64,000 nucleotides of DNA from contig OZ220706.1 in the NCBI GenBank assembly GCA_965116695.1, positions 2,232,001-2,296,000 on the forward strand, written 5' to 3'. How positions within the stretch are numbered: the first letter of the stretch is position 1; each line of letters opens with the position of its first letter. The notes beneath the pieces are model-generated. The model worked only from the letters and a program-made list of their open reading frames with translations. It was not told the origin of the DNA and did no database searches. This stretch comes from JAJDTT01 sp965116695 (lineage in GTDB: Bacteria; Acidobacteriota; UBA6911; RPQK01; JAJDTT01). The position numbers were made by a program, and so were the translations under genes. Positions 32,893 through 44,900 of this stretch are shown piece after piece.

Positions 32893-33507
32893 CTAGGCCT
32901 TCGGCATGACCTTGCTCAGCCGTATTACCGCCCGCTTGAGCGCTTTGCGGGCCGCGTCCGGTGTGGGGAGGCGTTCGATGGCAGCGAGTTGCCGGTAGCT
33001 GTACCCGAGTTCCGCGCGTCCTACGATCAGCCGTCGATCACGCTCTTTCAGACCCTTGAGGCCATCCCGATAGCGCTTCCACATCTCTTTGTTCAGTAGC
33101 TGTTGATGCTGTGGTGACGCATCCTCAGAAGGACGAAACGGTTCCTGCGGCGGAGCGACATGGCTGGCATCCAGACGCCGAATGGCGCGTCGCAATTCGT
33201 CCTGGACACGGTTCTCCACGGCGCGCCGCAGATAACCCCGCAAGGCGCTCATGTGCTTCGACTCGAACCAGTTCAGCCGCGCGAAGGTGTGATGCAGGAC
33301 GTCTTGCGCCAAATCGCTCGTGGTAAGGCCACTGCGGGCCCACTGCGGCAACCGGCCCCGCAACCGTCTGCGTACCCAAGGTGAATACCGCGTGAACAGC
33401 GCCTCGATCGCCGAGGCTCTGCCTTGCCGTACCCGATTCAGGAGACTTTGCTCAGAACTGGCACTGGGCAGAGTATTTTCCCTCGACCGCTTCGATGATG
33501 GGCACAT
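32893..33507 (-). CDS. ECF-type RNA polymerase sigma factor
   Basis: 204 residues. Region 2 is seen in NRVRQGRASAIEALFTRYSPWVRRRLRGRLP, then SDLAQDVLHHTFARLNWFESKHMSALRGYLRRAVENRVQDELRR. Region 4 is GLKERDRRLIVGRAELGYSYRQLAAIERLPTPDAARKALKRAVIRLSKVM. There is no anti-sigma gene next to it. The kinase gene immediately downstream fits the sigma classes thought to be controlled through Ser/Thr phosphorylation rather than an anti-sigma factor. It begins 15 bp after gltD on the same strand and may partly share its transcript; a promoter of its own is not evident. Confidence 0.88.
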   Translation of the reverse strand: MCPSSKRSRENTLPSASSEQSLLNRVRQGRASAIEALFTRYSPWVRRRLRGRLPQWARSGLTTSDLAQDVLHHTFARLNWFESKHMSALRGYLRRAVENRVQDELRRAIRRLDASHVAPPQEPFRPSEDASPQHQQLLNKEMWKRYRDGLKGLKERDRRLIVGRAELGYSYRQLAAIERLPTPDAARKALKRAVIRLSKVMPKA

Positions 33508-33522
33508 GGAAGTCCAAGGAAA

Positions 33523-35004
33523 TCATGGCAAACGGGTCGAACCCATGAGGTAGCGGTCGCACTCCCGGGCGGCTTCCCGGCCCTCCCGGATGGCCCAGAC
33601 CACCAGGCTCTGTCCCCTCCGGACGTCGCCGGCGGCGAAGATGCCCGGCATGGTCGTGGCATAGTCGCTGGTATCGGCCTTGATATTGGAACGCGGGTCC
33701 CTTTCCAATCCCAGTTGATCGGGGAGCCGGTCCTCGGGTCCCAGGAATCCCATGGCCAGCAGGACCAGTTGGGCGGGCCACACTTGCTCGGTTCCCGGAA
33801 TCCGTTCGAATGACGGCCTCCCGCCGTTCCGCGTCCACCGGATCCCCACGGTGTGGACCTCCCGCAGACAGCCCGAGGCATCGCCCTCCATCCTGACCGT
33901 CATGATGGAAAAACGGCGGGGATCCGCTCCGAAGAGGGCGGCGGCCTCCTCCTGCCCGTAGTCCATGCGGTAGATCCGGGGCCACTGGGGCCAGGGGTTG
34001 TCGGGGGCCCGGCTGTCGGGCGGCCGGGAAAGAATCTCGAATTGCACCAGGCTGCGGCACCCGTGGCGCAGGGCGGTCCCGACGCAGTCGGTTCCCGTAT
34101 CTCCTCCCCCGATGACGATGACGTCCTTGCCGCGGGCGGAAATGTAGTCGCCGTCCTCGAGACTGCTGTCCAGCAGGCTCTTGGTGTTGGCGTGCAGGTA
34201 GTCCATGGCGAAGTGGACGCCGTCCAGATGCCGCCCCTCCACCGGCAGGTCCCTGGGCTTGGTGGCGCCGCAACAGAGGACGGCCGCGTCGAAGTCGTCC
34301 CTCAGCCTGGAGGCCGGATAGTTGCCGCCCACGTCCATCCCGCTGAGGAAGCGGACGCCCTCCGCCGCCAGGAGATCGACCCGGCGCACCACCACTCCCT
34401 TGTCCAGCTTCATGGCCGGGATACCGTAGGTCAGGAGACCCCCGATCCGGTCCGCACGTTCCAGGACGGTGACCTCGTGCCCGGCCTGATTGAGCTGGTC
34501 TGCGCAGGCCAGGCCCGCCGGTCCCGATCCCACGACGGCGACCTTCTTGCCGGTTCGGCGGGAAGGTGGGCGGGGGACGATCCAACCCTCCTCGAAACCC
34601 CGGTCGACGATGGAGCACTCGATGCTCTTGATGGTGACCGGCGGCTCGATGATGCCCAGGACGCAGGAGCCTTCGCAGGGAGCGGGACAGACGCGTCCCG
34701 TGAACTCGGGGAAGTTGTTGGTCTTGTGGAGGCGCTCCAGGGCCTCCCGCCAGAGCCCCCGGTAGACGAGATCGTTCCACTCCGGAATCAGGTTGTGGAT
34801 GGGGCAGCCGGTGGCCATCCCCCCCATCACCTCTCCCGTATGGCAAAAGGGGACGCCGCAGTCCATGCACCGGGCTCCCTGCCGCTTCAGAGCGGAATCG
34901 GGCAGATGCTCGTGGAACTCCCGCCAGGTTCCAACCCGCTTGCCCGGGGTCAGGACCGGAAGCGGCTCCCGCTCGTATTCCATGAAGCCCGTGGGCTTAC
35001 CCAT
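33523..35004 (-). CDS. gltD: Glutamate synthase, small (beta) subunit
   Basis: 493 residues. Two cysteine groups for 4Fe-4S clusters are near the N-terminus (CMDCGVPFCHTG, GCPIHN, then CPAPCEGSCVLG). FAD- and NADPH-binding Rossmann motifs follow (KVAVVGSGPAGLACADQL and DVIVIGGGDTGTDCVG), and GIFAAGDVRRGQSLVVWAI is near the end. The subunit passes electrons from NADPH to GltB. It is 45 bp downstream of gltB in the lysR-gltB-gltD operon. Confidence 0.95.
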   Translation of the reverse strand: MGKPTGFMEYEREPLPVLTPGKRVGTWREFHEHLPDSALKRQGARCMDCGVPFCHTGEVMGGMATGCPIHNLIPEWNDLVYRGLWREALERLHKTNNFPEFTGRVCPAPCEGSCVLGIIEPPVTIKSIECSIVDRGFEEGWIVPRPPSRRTGKKVAVVGSGPAGLACADQLNQAGHEVTVLERADRIGGLLTYGIPAMKLDKGVVVRRVDLLAAEGVRFLSGMDVGGNYPASRLRDDFDAAVLCCGATKPRDLPVEGRHLDGVHFAMDYLHANTKSLLDSSLEDGDYISARGKDVIVIGGGDTGTDCVGTALRHGCRSLVQFEILSRPPDSRAPDNPWPQWPRIYRMDYGQEEAAALFGADPRRFSIMTVRMEGDASGCLREVHTVGIRWTRNGGRPSFERIPGTEQVWPAQLVLLAMGFLGPEDRLPDQLGLERDPRSNIKADTSDYATTMPGIFAAGDVRRGQSLVVWAIREGREAARECDRYLMGSTRLP

Positions 35005-35049
35005 CTGCTCCTCTTGTCATTCTCTTCGAATTTGCGGACCCGGCGAATG

Positions 35050-39644
<4,595 letters not shown>

Positions 39645-39648
<4 letters not shown>

Positions 39649-40643
39649 GTTGTCCTCCCTGGGCGGGCCCCGGCGGAACCGCCTCGGGGTGCGCTCCGCC
39701 GATCCGATGCGGGAGGTTTCCTGCCGCCGGCCGGCCTCGCGGAGCGGTCCTTGCCGTTATGGTTCCCGGAGTTTTGCAGGAGGTCCATGAAACGGTGGGC
39801 GGCCAGACTCAAACGGGCGTGGCGCCGAATGATGACTCCCAGGGGCCGGACCATGCCCGGCTCGGCCAGAGGCACCGCGGCGAGCGTTCCCGACCGGACT
39901 TCCCGCAGCAACGTGGGTTCGGGCAGCAGGGCCACGCCGGCCCCCACTTCCACGGCCTCCTTGATGTTCTCGATGTTGTCGAACTCCAGCACCACGTTCA
40001 CGGCCACTCCCTGCTCCCGCAGGAAACGATCGACTTCGCGCCGAATCACCAGCCCTTTCTCGAAACCGATGTAACTCTCCGTGGCAAGATCCTTGGGGTG
40101 AACCCGAGTCAGATTGGAGAGGCGGTGCCCTGGGGGACAGACCAGCACCATGGACTCGTCCCTCCAGGGACGAGTGGTGAGCTCCCGGGTGTTCCTGGGA
40201 AACGACACCAGTCCCAGATCCGCCGTCCCTTCCATAACCCGCCGATAGACACGGTCCGGATGCAGGTAGTCGATGCGGACATCCGCGTTCCGGTAGCTTC
40301 GCTGAATGCGGTCGACGTACTGGCCCATGTCCCTGAGTCCCACGGAGTAGATGGCCGCCACCTGCACGGAGACCTCCATCAGCTCCCCCTCCTGGCGAAT
40401 GGATGCCTCGAGGTCCGTGTACTCGTCGAGCATCTTCTTGCATCCCCGGTAATAGACCTTGCCCAGCTCCGTGGTCTGCAGCGGGCGGGTCGAACGGTCG
40501 ATCAGGTTGACGCCCAGGGTCCTCTCCAACTGCAACATGGCCTGACTGGCGGCGGACTGTGAAAGTCCGTTGACGCGGGCGGCTTGAGAAAAGCTGCGAA
40601 GGCGGACGATGTCACAAAACAACTTCAGGGACTCGATACGCAT
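39645..40643 (-). CDS. LysR family transcriptional regulator, probable gltBD regulator
   Basis: 332 residues. The N-terminal winged HTH is typical (MRIESLKLFCDIVRLRSFSQAARVNGLSQSAASQAMLQLE), and an effector-binding domain follows. The gene is upstream of gltB in the same direction and overlaps it (GTGA), whereas the GltC regulator of Bacillus is divergent from gltAB. It probably controls its own operon. The last 40 residues are Arg/Ala/Gly-rich and fall where gltB begins; they may be poorly structured. Confidence 0.9.
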
Positions 40644-40655
40644 GAAATGAAGTCT

Positions 40656-40683
40656 AGTATACGCGTTCCTAATACGGAGTCAA
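40656..40683 (-). promoter_or_regulatory. Sigma70-type promoter of lysR-gltB-gltD
   Basis: On the minus strand TTGACT (40683-40678) and TATACT (40661-40656) are separated by 16 bp. The expected start, near 40649, lies about 6 bp before the lysR ATG (40643-40641), and no ribosome site precedes it, so the transcript would be almost leaderless. The surrounding AT-rich stretch (40640-40710) is also a likely LysR binding region. Confidence 0.65.
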
Positions 40684-40924
40684 CATAACATAAGTTAATT
40701 GAATATTAGTCCCACTCTAAACCGGCTGCATCGAAGCTGCGGACGGACAGGGGAAAATGTGGAGTACCCGTTTACCGGATGCCCGCCCGCGCGTATCATC
40801 TTGCCGGTCGGAGGCGAGACCGGCTCCGGCACGGGTTGGCCGGGCACAATGGCCCCAGGTTCGAGAACCGCAACCGGCAGACCGTGGGACCCGACGGTGC
40901 CGGGTCTTGAAAGGAGATGCGAAG

Positions 40925-41818
40925 GTGAGACGATTCCAAGGAGTATTTCCTGCGCTGGTCACCCCCGTGGACGACGGCGGGAGCATACGGTCGGAGGCCC
41001 TGCGGGACCTGATGGAGTGGCACCTGGAAGTCGGGGTCGACGGGTTCTACATCGCCGGCGGCACCGGAGAAGGCCTGTTGCTGACGCAGGATCAACGCAA
41101 GGAACTCACCGAAGCGACCGTGAGGGCCAACGACGGAAGGGTTCCCGTCATCGTTCACGTGGGACACGTTTCCACCCGTGCGGCCGTCGATCTGGCCCGT
41201 CACGCCTCCGCGGCCGGCGCCGACGCCGTCAGCGCCATACCGCCCATCTACTACGGCACGGACCCGGCATCCATCGTGGGGCACTACTCGGCCATCGCTT
41301 CGGCGACGCCGCTGCCCCTCATCGTCTACCACATTCCCGCGGCCACCCATTCCCGGATGACCGTCGGCCTCATGACCGAACTGCTCCGGCTACCCACGGT
41401 CAAGGGGATCAAATTCAGCGACTACAACCATTTTCTGATGCGGCAGATCGGCCTGCTGGGACCGGACCTGCTGGTCTATTCCGGGAATGACGAGGTCTTC
41501 CTGTCCGGCCTGGTCATGGGGGCCAACGGCGGGATCGGCCTGACCTACAACTTCATGCCCCAGCTCTTCGTCGGGACCTACAAGGCCTTCCGCGCGGGCG
41601 ACCTTGCCCGGGCCAGGGAACTCCAATGGAAAGCCTGCGCCATGATCGACGTCCTGCTGGGGATCAGCGGCTCCACCCTCTCCGCGGCCAAGGTGCTGCT
41701 GAGGCACCAGGGATTCGAGGTGGGAGAAGTGCGGCGGCCGATCCGCCCGCTGACCCCCCGGGACACGGATCTGGTCGTTGGCCGGATGACCGAACTGGGC
41801 CTGGACCGGCCCAACTGA
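40925..41818 (+). CDS. Dihydrodipicolinate synthase/N-acetylneuraminate lyase family protein
   Basis: 297 residues from the GTG at 40925, with GGAG at good spacing; the open frame upstream shows no family similarity. The class I aldolase TIM barrel is seen in FQGVFPALVTPVDDGGSI, GFYIAGGTGEGLLLT, VIVHVGH, IVYHIPAATHSR (catalytic Tyr), VKGIKFSDYN (Schiff-base Lys) and YSGNDEVFLSGLVMGANGGIG. The GGTGEG loop and IVYHIP are closer to N-acetylneuraminate lyase-like members than to DapA. It probably cleaves or forms a 2-keto acid; the substrate is unknown. It is divergent from lysR. Confidence 0.85.
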   Translation: MRRFQGVFPALVTPVDDGGSIRSEALRDLMEWHLEVGVDGFYIAGGTGEGLLLTQDQRKELTEATVRANDGRVPVIVHVGHVSTRAAVDLARHASAAGADAVSAIPPIYYGTDPASIVGHYSAIASATPLPLIVYHIPAATHSRMTVGLMTELLRLPTVKGIKFSDYNHFLMRQIGLLGPDLLVYSGNDEVFLSGLVMGANGGIGLTYNFMPQLFVGTYKAFRAGDLARARELQWKACAMIDVLLGISGSTLSAAKVLLRHQGFEVGEVRRPIRPLTPRDTDLVVGRMTELGLDRPN

Positions 41819-41860
41819 CGGCCGGCTCCGGCTGCCGCGAAGTTCGACCGAATTGCGCCT

Positions 41861-42106
41861 AGCCCGCATTTCTCACCAGGGGGCGTGACGATCGCGCAGG
41901 ATTTTCGCCCTCATCGCGTGCTCGCGACCGAGAGCGTAGTGGTGACTACGTATGAGGAAGCATGTGCGCGCTGAGGGCGAAAAGACCAGCGAGCGCGCGC
42001 CCAGCGCGCAGTGTGTCCGGGAAAACACTCGGCAAATTTCTCGTAAATGCTCAAACACACACTCTTTCTCATCATACGTAAAGCGGCCTGGTGAGAAATG
42101 CGGGCT
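41861..42106. mobile_element. MITE-like element with perfect 20-bp terminal inverted repeats
   Basis: AGCCCGCATTTCTCACCAGG at 41861-41880 is exactly the reverse complement of 42087-42106. The 226 bp between hold nested inverted repeats: a 17-bp arm pair with one mismatch (near 41904 and 41983, TTTTCGCCCTCATCGCG type), TACGTATGA near 41947 paired with 42072-42080, and a small GTAGT-GGTG-ACTAC hairpin near 41936. No transposase fits inside. No target duplication is clear at the ends. The right end lies 4 bp from the polysaccharide deacetylase stop codon. The element is probably mobilised in trans by a full-length IS elsewhere in the genome. Confidence 0.8.
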
Positions 42107-42110
42107 TGGG

Positions 42111-43046
42111 TCAAGGCTCCTGCTGGAGCCGTTCCTCGATCTGGCTCACGCGGATCACGCCGTGGTCGGCGTCGTAGGGGAGTCCGCGGGTGGCCGCCAC
42201 CCGGTCGATGAAGCTCAGCCCCAGGGGCCCCGCGTAGGTCTCGGGAGTCTTGAAGGCCGGGTCCTCCAGGGCTTCCGCCATGGAGATGAACGAATACCCC
42301 CGATCCTGGAGCATCCGGATCGTGTCCTCCAGGAAACTGGCGGTGGCGATGGCGCAATGGAGCCAGAGGATGTGGGGGATGTTCCGGCCGAACACGGCCT
42401 GGGACTGGGCCTCGGCGTAGTCGACCGCCTTGCCCACGTGCGCCAGGTAGACGGCCTTGAGCCTCTCCCTCACGGGGTCGTCGTTCTCCACGTCGAGAAA
42501 GATCCGGTTGAAACGGCGGTCTCCCGTCTTGATGGTGACCGGGGCGATCTCATAACTGGCCCGGTAGAGGGCCTTGGCCACCCGGTTCTTCTTCTTTTCG
42601 TTGTCTCCCTGGTGGAGGTAGGGGAACCGCAGGTAGCGGTAGTTGAACCCCCGCCGGCTCCGGCTGAGCAGCTTCAGGTACTTCTGGCCGTCGCCCACGT
42701 GTTCCAGAAACTCTTTGGCCTTCAACTGGTGCAGATCGACGTGAGCGAAAGTGTGGTTGCCCACGATGTGCCCCGCGTCCGCCCAGTCCTCCAGGATGAC
42801 GAAGGTTGCCAGGTCGTCCTGGATGCGCTCCTCCACCACGAAGCCGGCCGCGGGGATGTCCAGCCGCTTCAGAGTGCGCAGAATCATGTTGCTGATCTCC
42901 CGGGGCCGCCAGTAACCTACGGGTCCCAGGAACGGGAGATCGTCGAAGGTCAGAGCGATTTTTCTGTCGGGTTCAGCGATTCCGGGAACCGGCAGGAGGA
43001 AGAAAAGGACGAGCGGCAGACCGATTTTCCGGCCGACGTGCTTCAT
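42111..43046 (-). CDS. Exported polysaccharide deacetylase family protein
   Basis: 311 residues with a signal peptide (residues 1-24, VLFFLLPVPGIAEP). The NodB-type motifs are IALTFDDLPFLGP (catalytic Asp pair), GNHTFAH (His-x3-His metal ligands) and RYLRFPYLHQGD. Family members remove N-acetyl groups from chitin oligomers, peptidoglycan or related polymers, probably outside the cytoplasm here. The C-terminal 80 residues extend beyond the NodB core (GYSFISMAEALEDPAFKTPETY). The stop is 4 bp from the MITE-like element, which did not disturb the coding sequence. Confidence 0.87.
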   Translation of the reverse strand: MKHVGRKIGLPLVLFFLLPVPGIAEPDRKIALTFDDLPFLGPVGYWRPREISNMILRTLKRLDIPAAGFVVEERIQDDLATFVILEDWADAGHIVGNHTFAHVDLHQLKAKEFLEHVGDGQKYLKLLSRSRRGFNYRYLRFPYLHQGDNEKKKNRVAKALYRASYEIAPVTIKTGDRRFNRIFLDVENDDPVRERLKAVYLAHVGKAVDYAEAQSQAVFGRNIPHILWLHCAIATASFLEDTIRMLQDRGYSFISMAEALEDPAFKTPETYAGPLGLSFIDRVAATRGLPYDADHGVIRVSQIEERLQQEP

Positions 43047-43070
43047 GTTCCTCTTGCTCCGATCCGGAGG

Positions 43071-44042
43071 TCAGGAAGTCAGGAGAAGAACCTTGCCCGT
43101 AGTCTTCCTTCCCTCCAATGCCCGATGCGCGGCCTCGGCCTCCGCCAGCGGGTAGGTCGAGCCGATGCGCACCTTCAGTTCTCCTTCAGCGTACCACCGG
43201 AACAGGTCGTCGGCGCGGCCCATCAGCTCTTCACGGGTGAGGGCGTAGTGATTCAGGCTGGGACGCGTCAGGAAGAGGGAACCCTTCTGATTCAGAATCT
43301 GGGGATCGAAGGGCCCTATGGGTCCGCTGGACTGGCCGAAGAGGACCAGGTAGCCCCTGGGCCGCAAACAGTTCAGGCTCCGTTCGAAGGTGGTCCTGGC
43401 TACCGAATCGTAGACCACGTTCACTCCGGCCCCACCGGTCAGGCGTTCCACCTCGACCTGGAAATCCTGCTCCGTGTAGAGGATGACGTGGTCGGCGCCC
43501 GCCTCCCGGGCCAATTCCGCCTTGGCTGCGGTCGAGACCGTCCCGATGACGGAGGCCCCCAACCGCTTGGCGATCTGCACCAGAAGCAGGCCGACGCCGC
43601 CGGCGGCGGCGTGCACCAGCGCCGTGTCTCCCCCGCTCAGGGGATAGGACCCGTGGGCCAGGTAGTGGGCGGTGAGGCCCTGCACCATGAGGGTGGCCGC
43701 GACGGAAGCGTCCATTTCGCCGGGCAGGAGCACCAGCTTCGACGCGTCCACCGCCGCCCGCTGAGCATAGGAGCCCAGGGTCATGGCGTAGGCAACGCGG
43801 TCGCCGGCGCGGATCCCCTCCACCTGGGAACCCACTTCAAGCACCGTCCCGGCGCCTTCCACCCCGGGAGTGAAGGGTACGGGTACCGGATAAAGGCCGT
43901 ACCGGTGGTAGGTATCGATGTAGTTGACCCCGGCGACCTCGATCTCGACCAGGGCCTGGGCCGGACCGATTTGCGGTTCGGAAGTCTCCTCGTACCGGAG
44001 GACTTCGGGCCCCCCGTTTTCGTTCACACGGATGGCTTTCAT
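43071..44042 (-). CDS. Quinone oxidoreductase, MDR superfamily
   Basis: 323 residues. It begins MKAIRVNENGGPEVLRYEE, has the GroES-like part (GVNYIDTYHRYGLYPVPVPFTPGVEGAG), and the Rossmann motif ALVHAAAGGVGLLLVQIAKRLGASVIG (about residues 142-168). It lacks the zinc ligands of alcohol dehydrogenases, as expected for NADPH:quinone reductase (QOR). It reduces quinones or enones with NADPH. It lies 24 bp upstream of the deacetylase gene on the same strand. Confidence 0.9.
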   Translation of the reverse strand: MKAIRVNENGGPEVLRYEETSEPQIGPAQALVEIEVAGVNYIDTYHRYGLYPVPVPFTPGVEGAGTVLEVGSQVEGIRAGDRVAYAMTLGSYAQRAAVDASKLVLLPGEMDASVAATLMVQGLTAHYLAHGSYPLSGGDTALVHAAAGGVGLLLVQIAKRLGASVIGTVSTAAKAELAREAGADHVILYTEQDFQVEVERLTGGAGVNVVYDSVARTTFERSLNCLRPRGYLVLFGQSSGPIGPFDPQILNQKGSLFLTRPSLNHYALTREELMGRADDLFRWYAEGELKVRIGSTYPLAEAEAAHRALEGRKTTGKVLLLTS

Positions 44043-44339
44043 GGTCTGATCCCCGTCAACGGCCCGGATTCCCGCGGCCGGGACAAACTCCTGATCGCGC
44101 TAAACGGGCTCCAATGTAAGCGGGAGTATAGCTTCCGGAGCACAGCGAGGAAAGCCGCGGAGGGAGTCTCTGAGGTCAGGCCCCGGCTGGATTCCGGGTG
44201 GGACGAATCGGCCCCGATGTCCCAAGAACTCCAGCTCTTACTTGCCACTCCCCATTCCGAATTCCTCATTCCTCTTTTCTCCTCTTGGTGTTATGATGCC
44301 GAAAAATAAGGTTCGTCAAGCGGTCAAGCGACTGTTGTA
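44043..44339. other. Intergenic region, no gene seen
   Basis: 297 bp between divergent genes. The right half (44225-44300) is richer in A/T and pyrimidines (CTCATTCCTCTTTTCTCC). It could hold the promoter of the small exported protein, but no convincing -35/-10 pair is visible. Confidence 0.4.
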
Positions 44340-44837
44340 ATGAAGGGGATGAAGATGCCGAGAGTGGCCCTGTTCGTTTTGTTGGTCATGTTTCTGACAT
44401 TTCCGGTCCTGGGCCAGGACCGCGTCACCATGTCGTCTCCGGTCATCAGGACGACGGTCGATGACATCATCCTCTCTGTTGACCTCACCGATTTCTCCTC
44501 CGGGAACTCCTACCGGCTCGGATTCGGCGCCGCGAAAGGCCAGGTCAAGGCTCGGCTGCAATTGGTCAAGGGCACGGAAGACGTGCCCATCCCGCAGATG
44601 GATTTCGTCCAAGGTCATACCAGCAGTTGGTGGGAAGTGCCGGAGATCTCTGCCCGCGGCTGGAGCCTGGATGGCACCAACCTGCCCGCGGCGGGAGAGC
44701 GGCTCACCTTCCGGGTGATGATATCCCGAGCCGACGCCAAGGAAATCTCCAAAGTCTACCTGCTCATCTCGCGCGACTACGGTGGCGGCCTGTGGTACCT
44801 GGAAGACGGCGTGGAGATGGACCAGTCCATGTGGTGA
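44340..44837 (+). CDS. Small exported protein of unknown function
   Basis: 165 residues, with a signal peptide (PRVALFVLLVMFLTFPVLGQ, residues 7-26). In-frame ATGs lie at 44340, 44349 and 44355; AAGGGG before the later ones may make them the true start. The mature protein is beta-rich (SSPVIRTTVDDIILSVDLTDFSSGNSYRLGFG, ARLQLVKGTEDVPIPQMDF, LTFRVMISRADAKEISKVYLLISRDYGGGLWYLEDG). No family is recognised. It is followed by the acyl-ACP synthetase fusion gene 63 bp downstream. Confidence 0.62.
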   Translation: MKGMKMPRVALFVLLVMFLTFPVLGQDRVTMSSPVIRTTVDDIILSVDLTDFSSGNSYRLGFGAAKGQVKARLQLVKGTEDVPIPQMDFVQGHTSSWWEVPEISARGWSLDGTNLPAAGERLTFRVMISRADAKEISKVYLLISRDYGGGLWYLEDGVEMDQSMW

Positions 44838-44900
44838 GCCGATTTCATCCCCCATCGGCCGCCCGGCCTTCGTTTCTCTTGAATCCCTGAATTTCCATCG

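Noticed and set aside
41952..42110. Short coding frames within the MITE-like element
   Set aside because: The frames are short, lie across palindromes on both strands, and share no similarity to a transposase.
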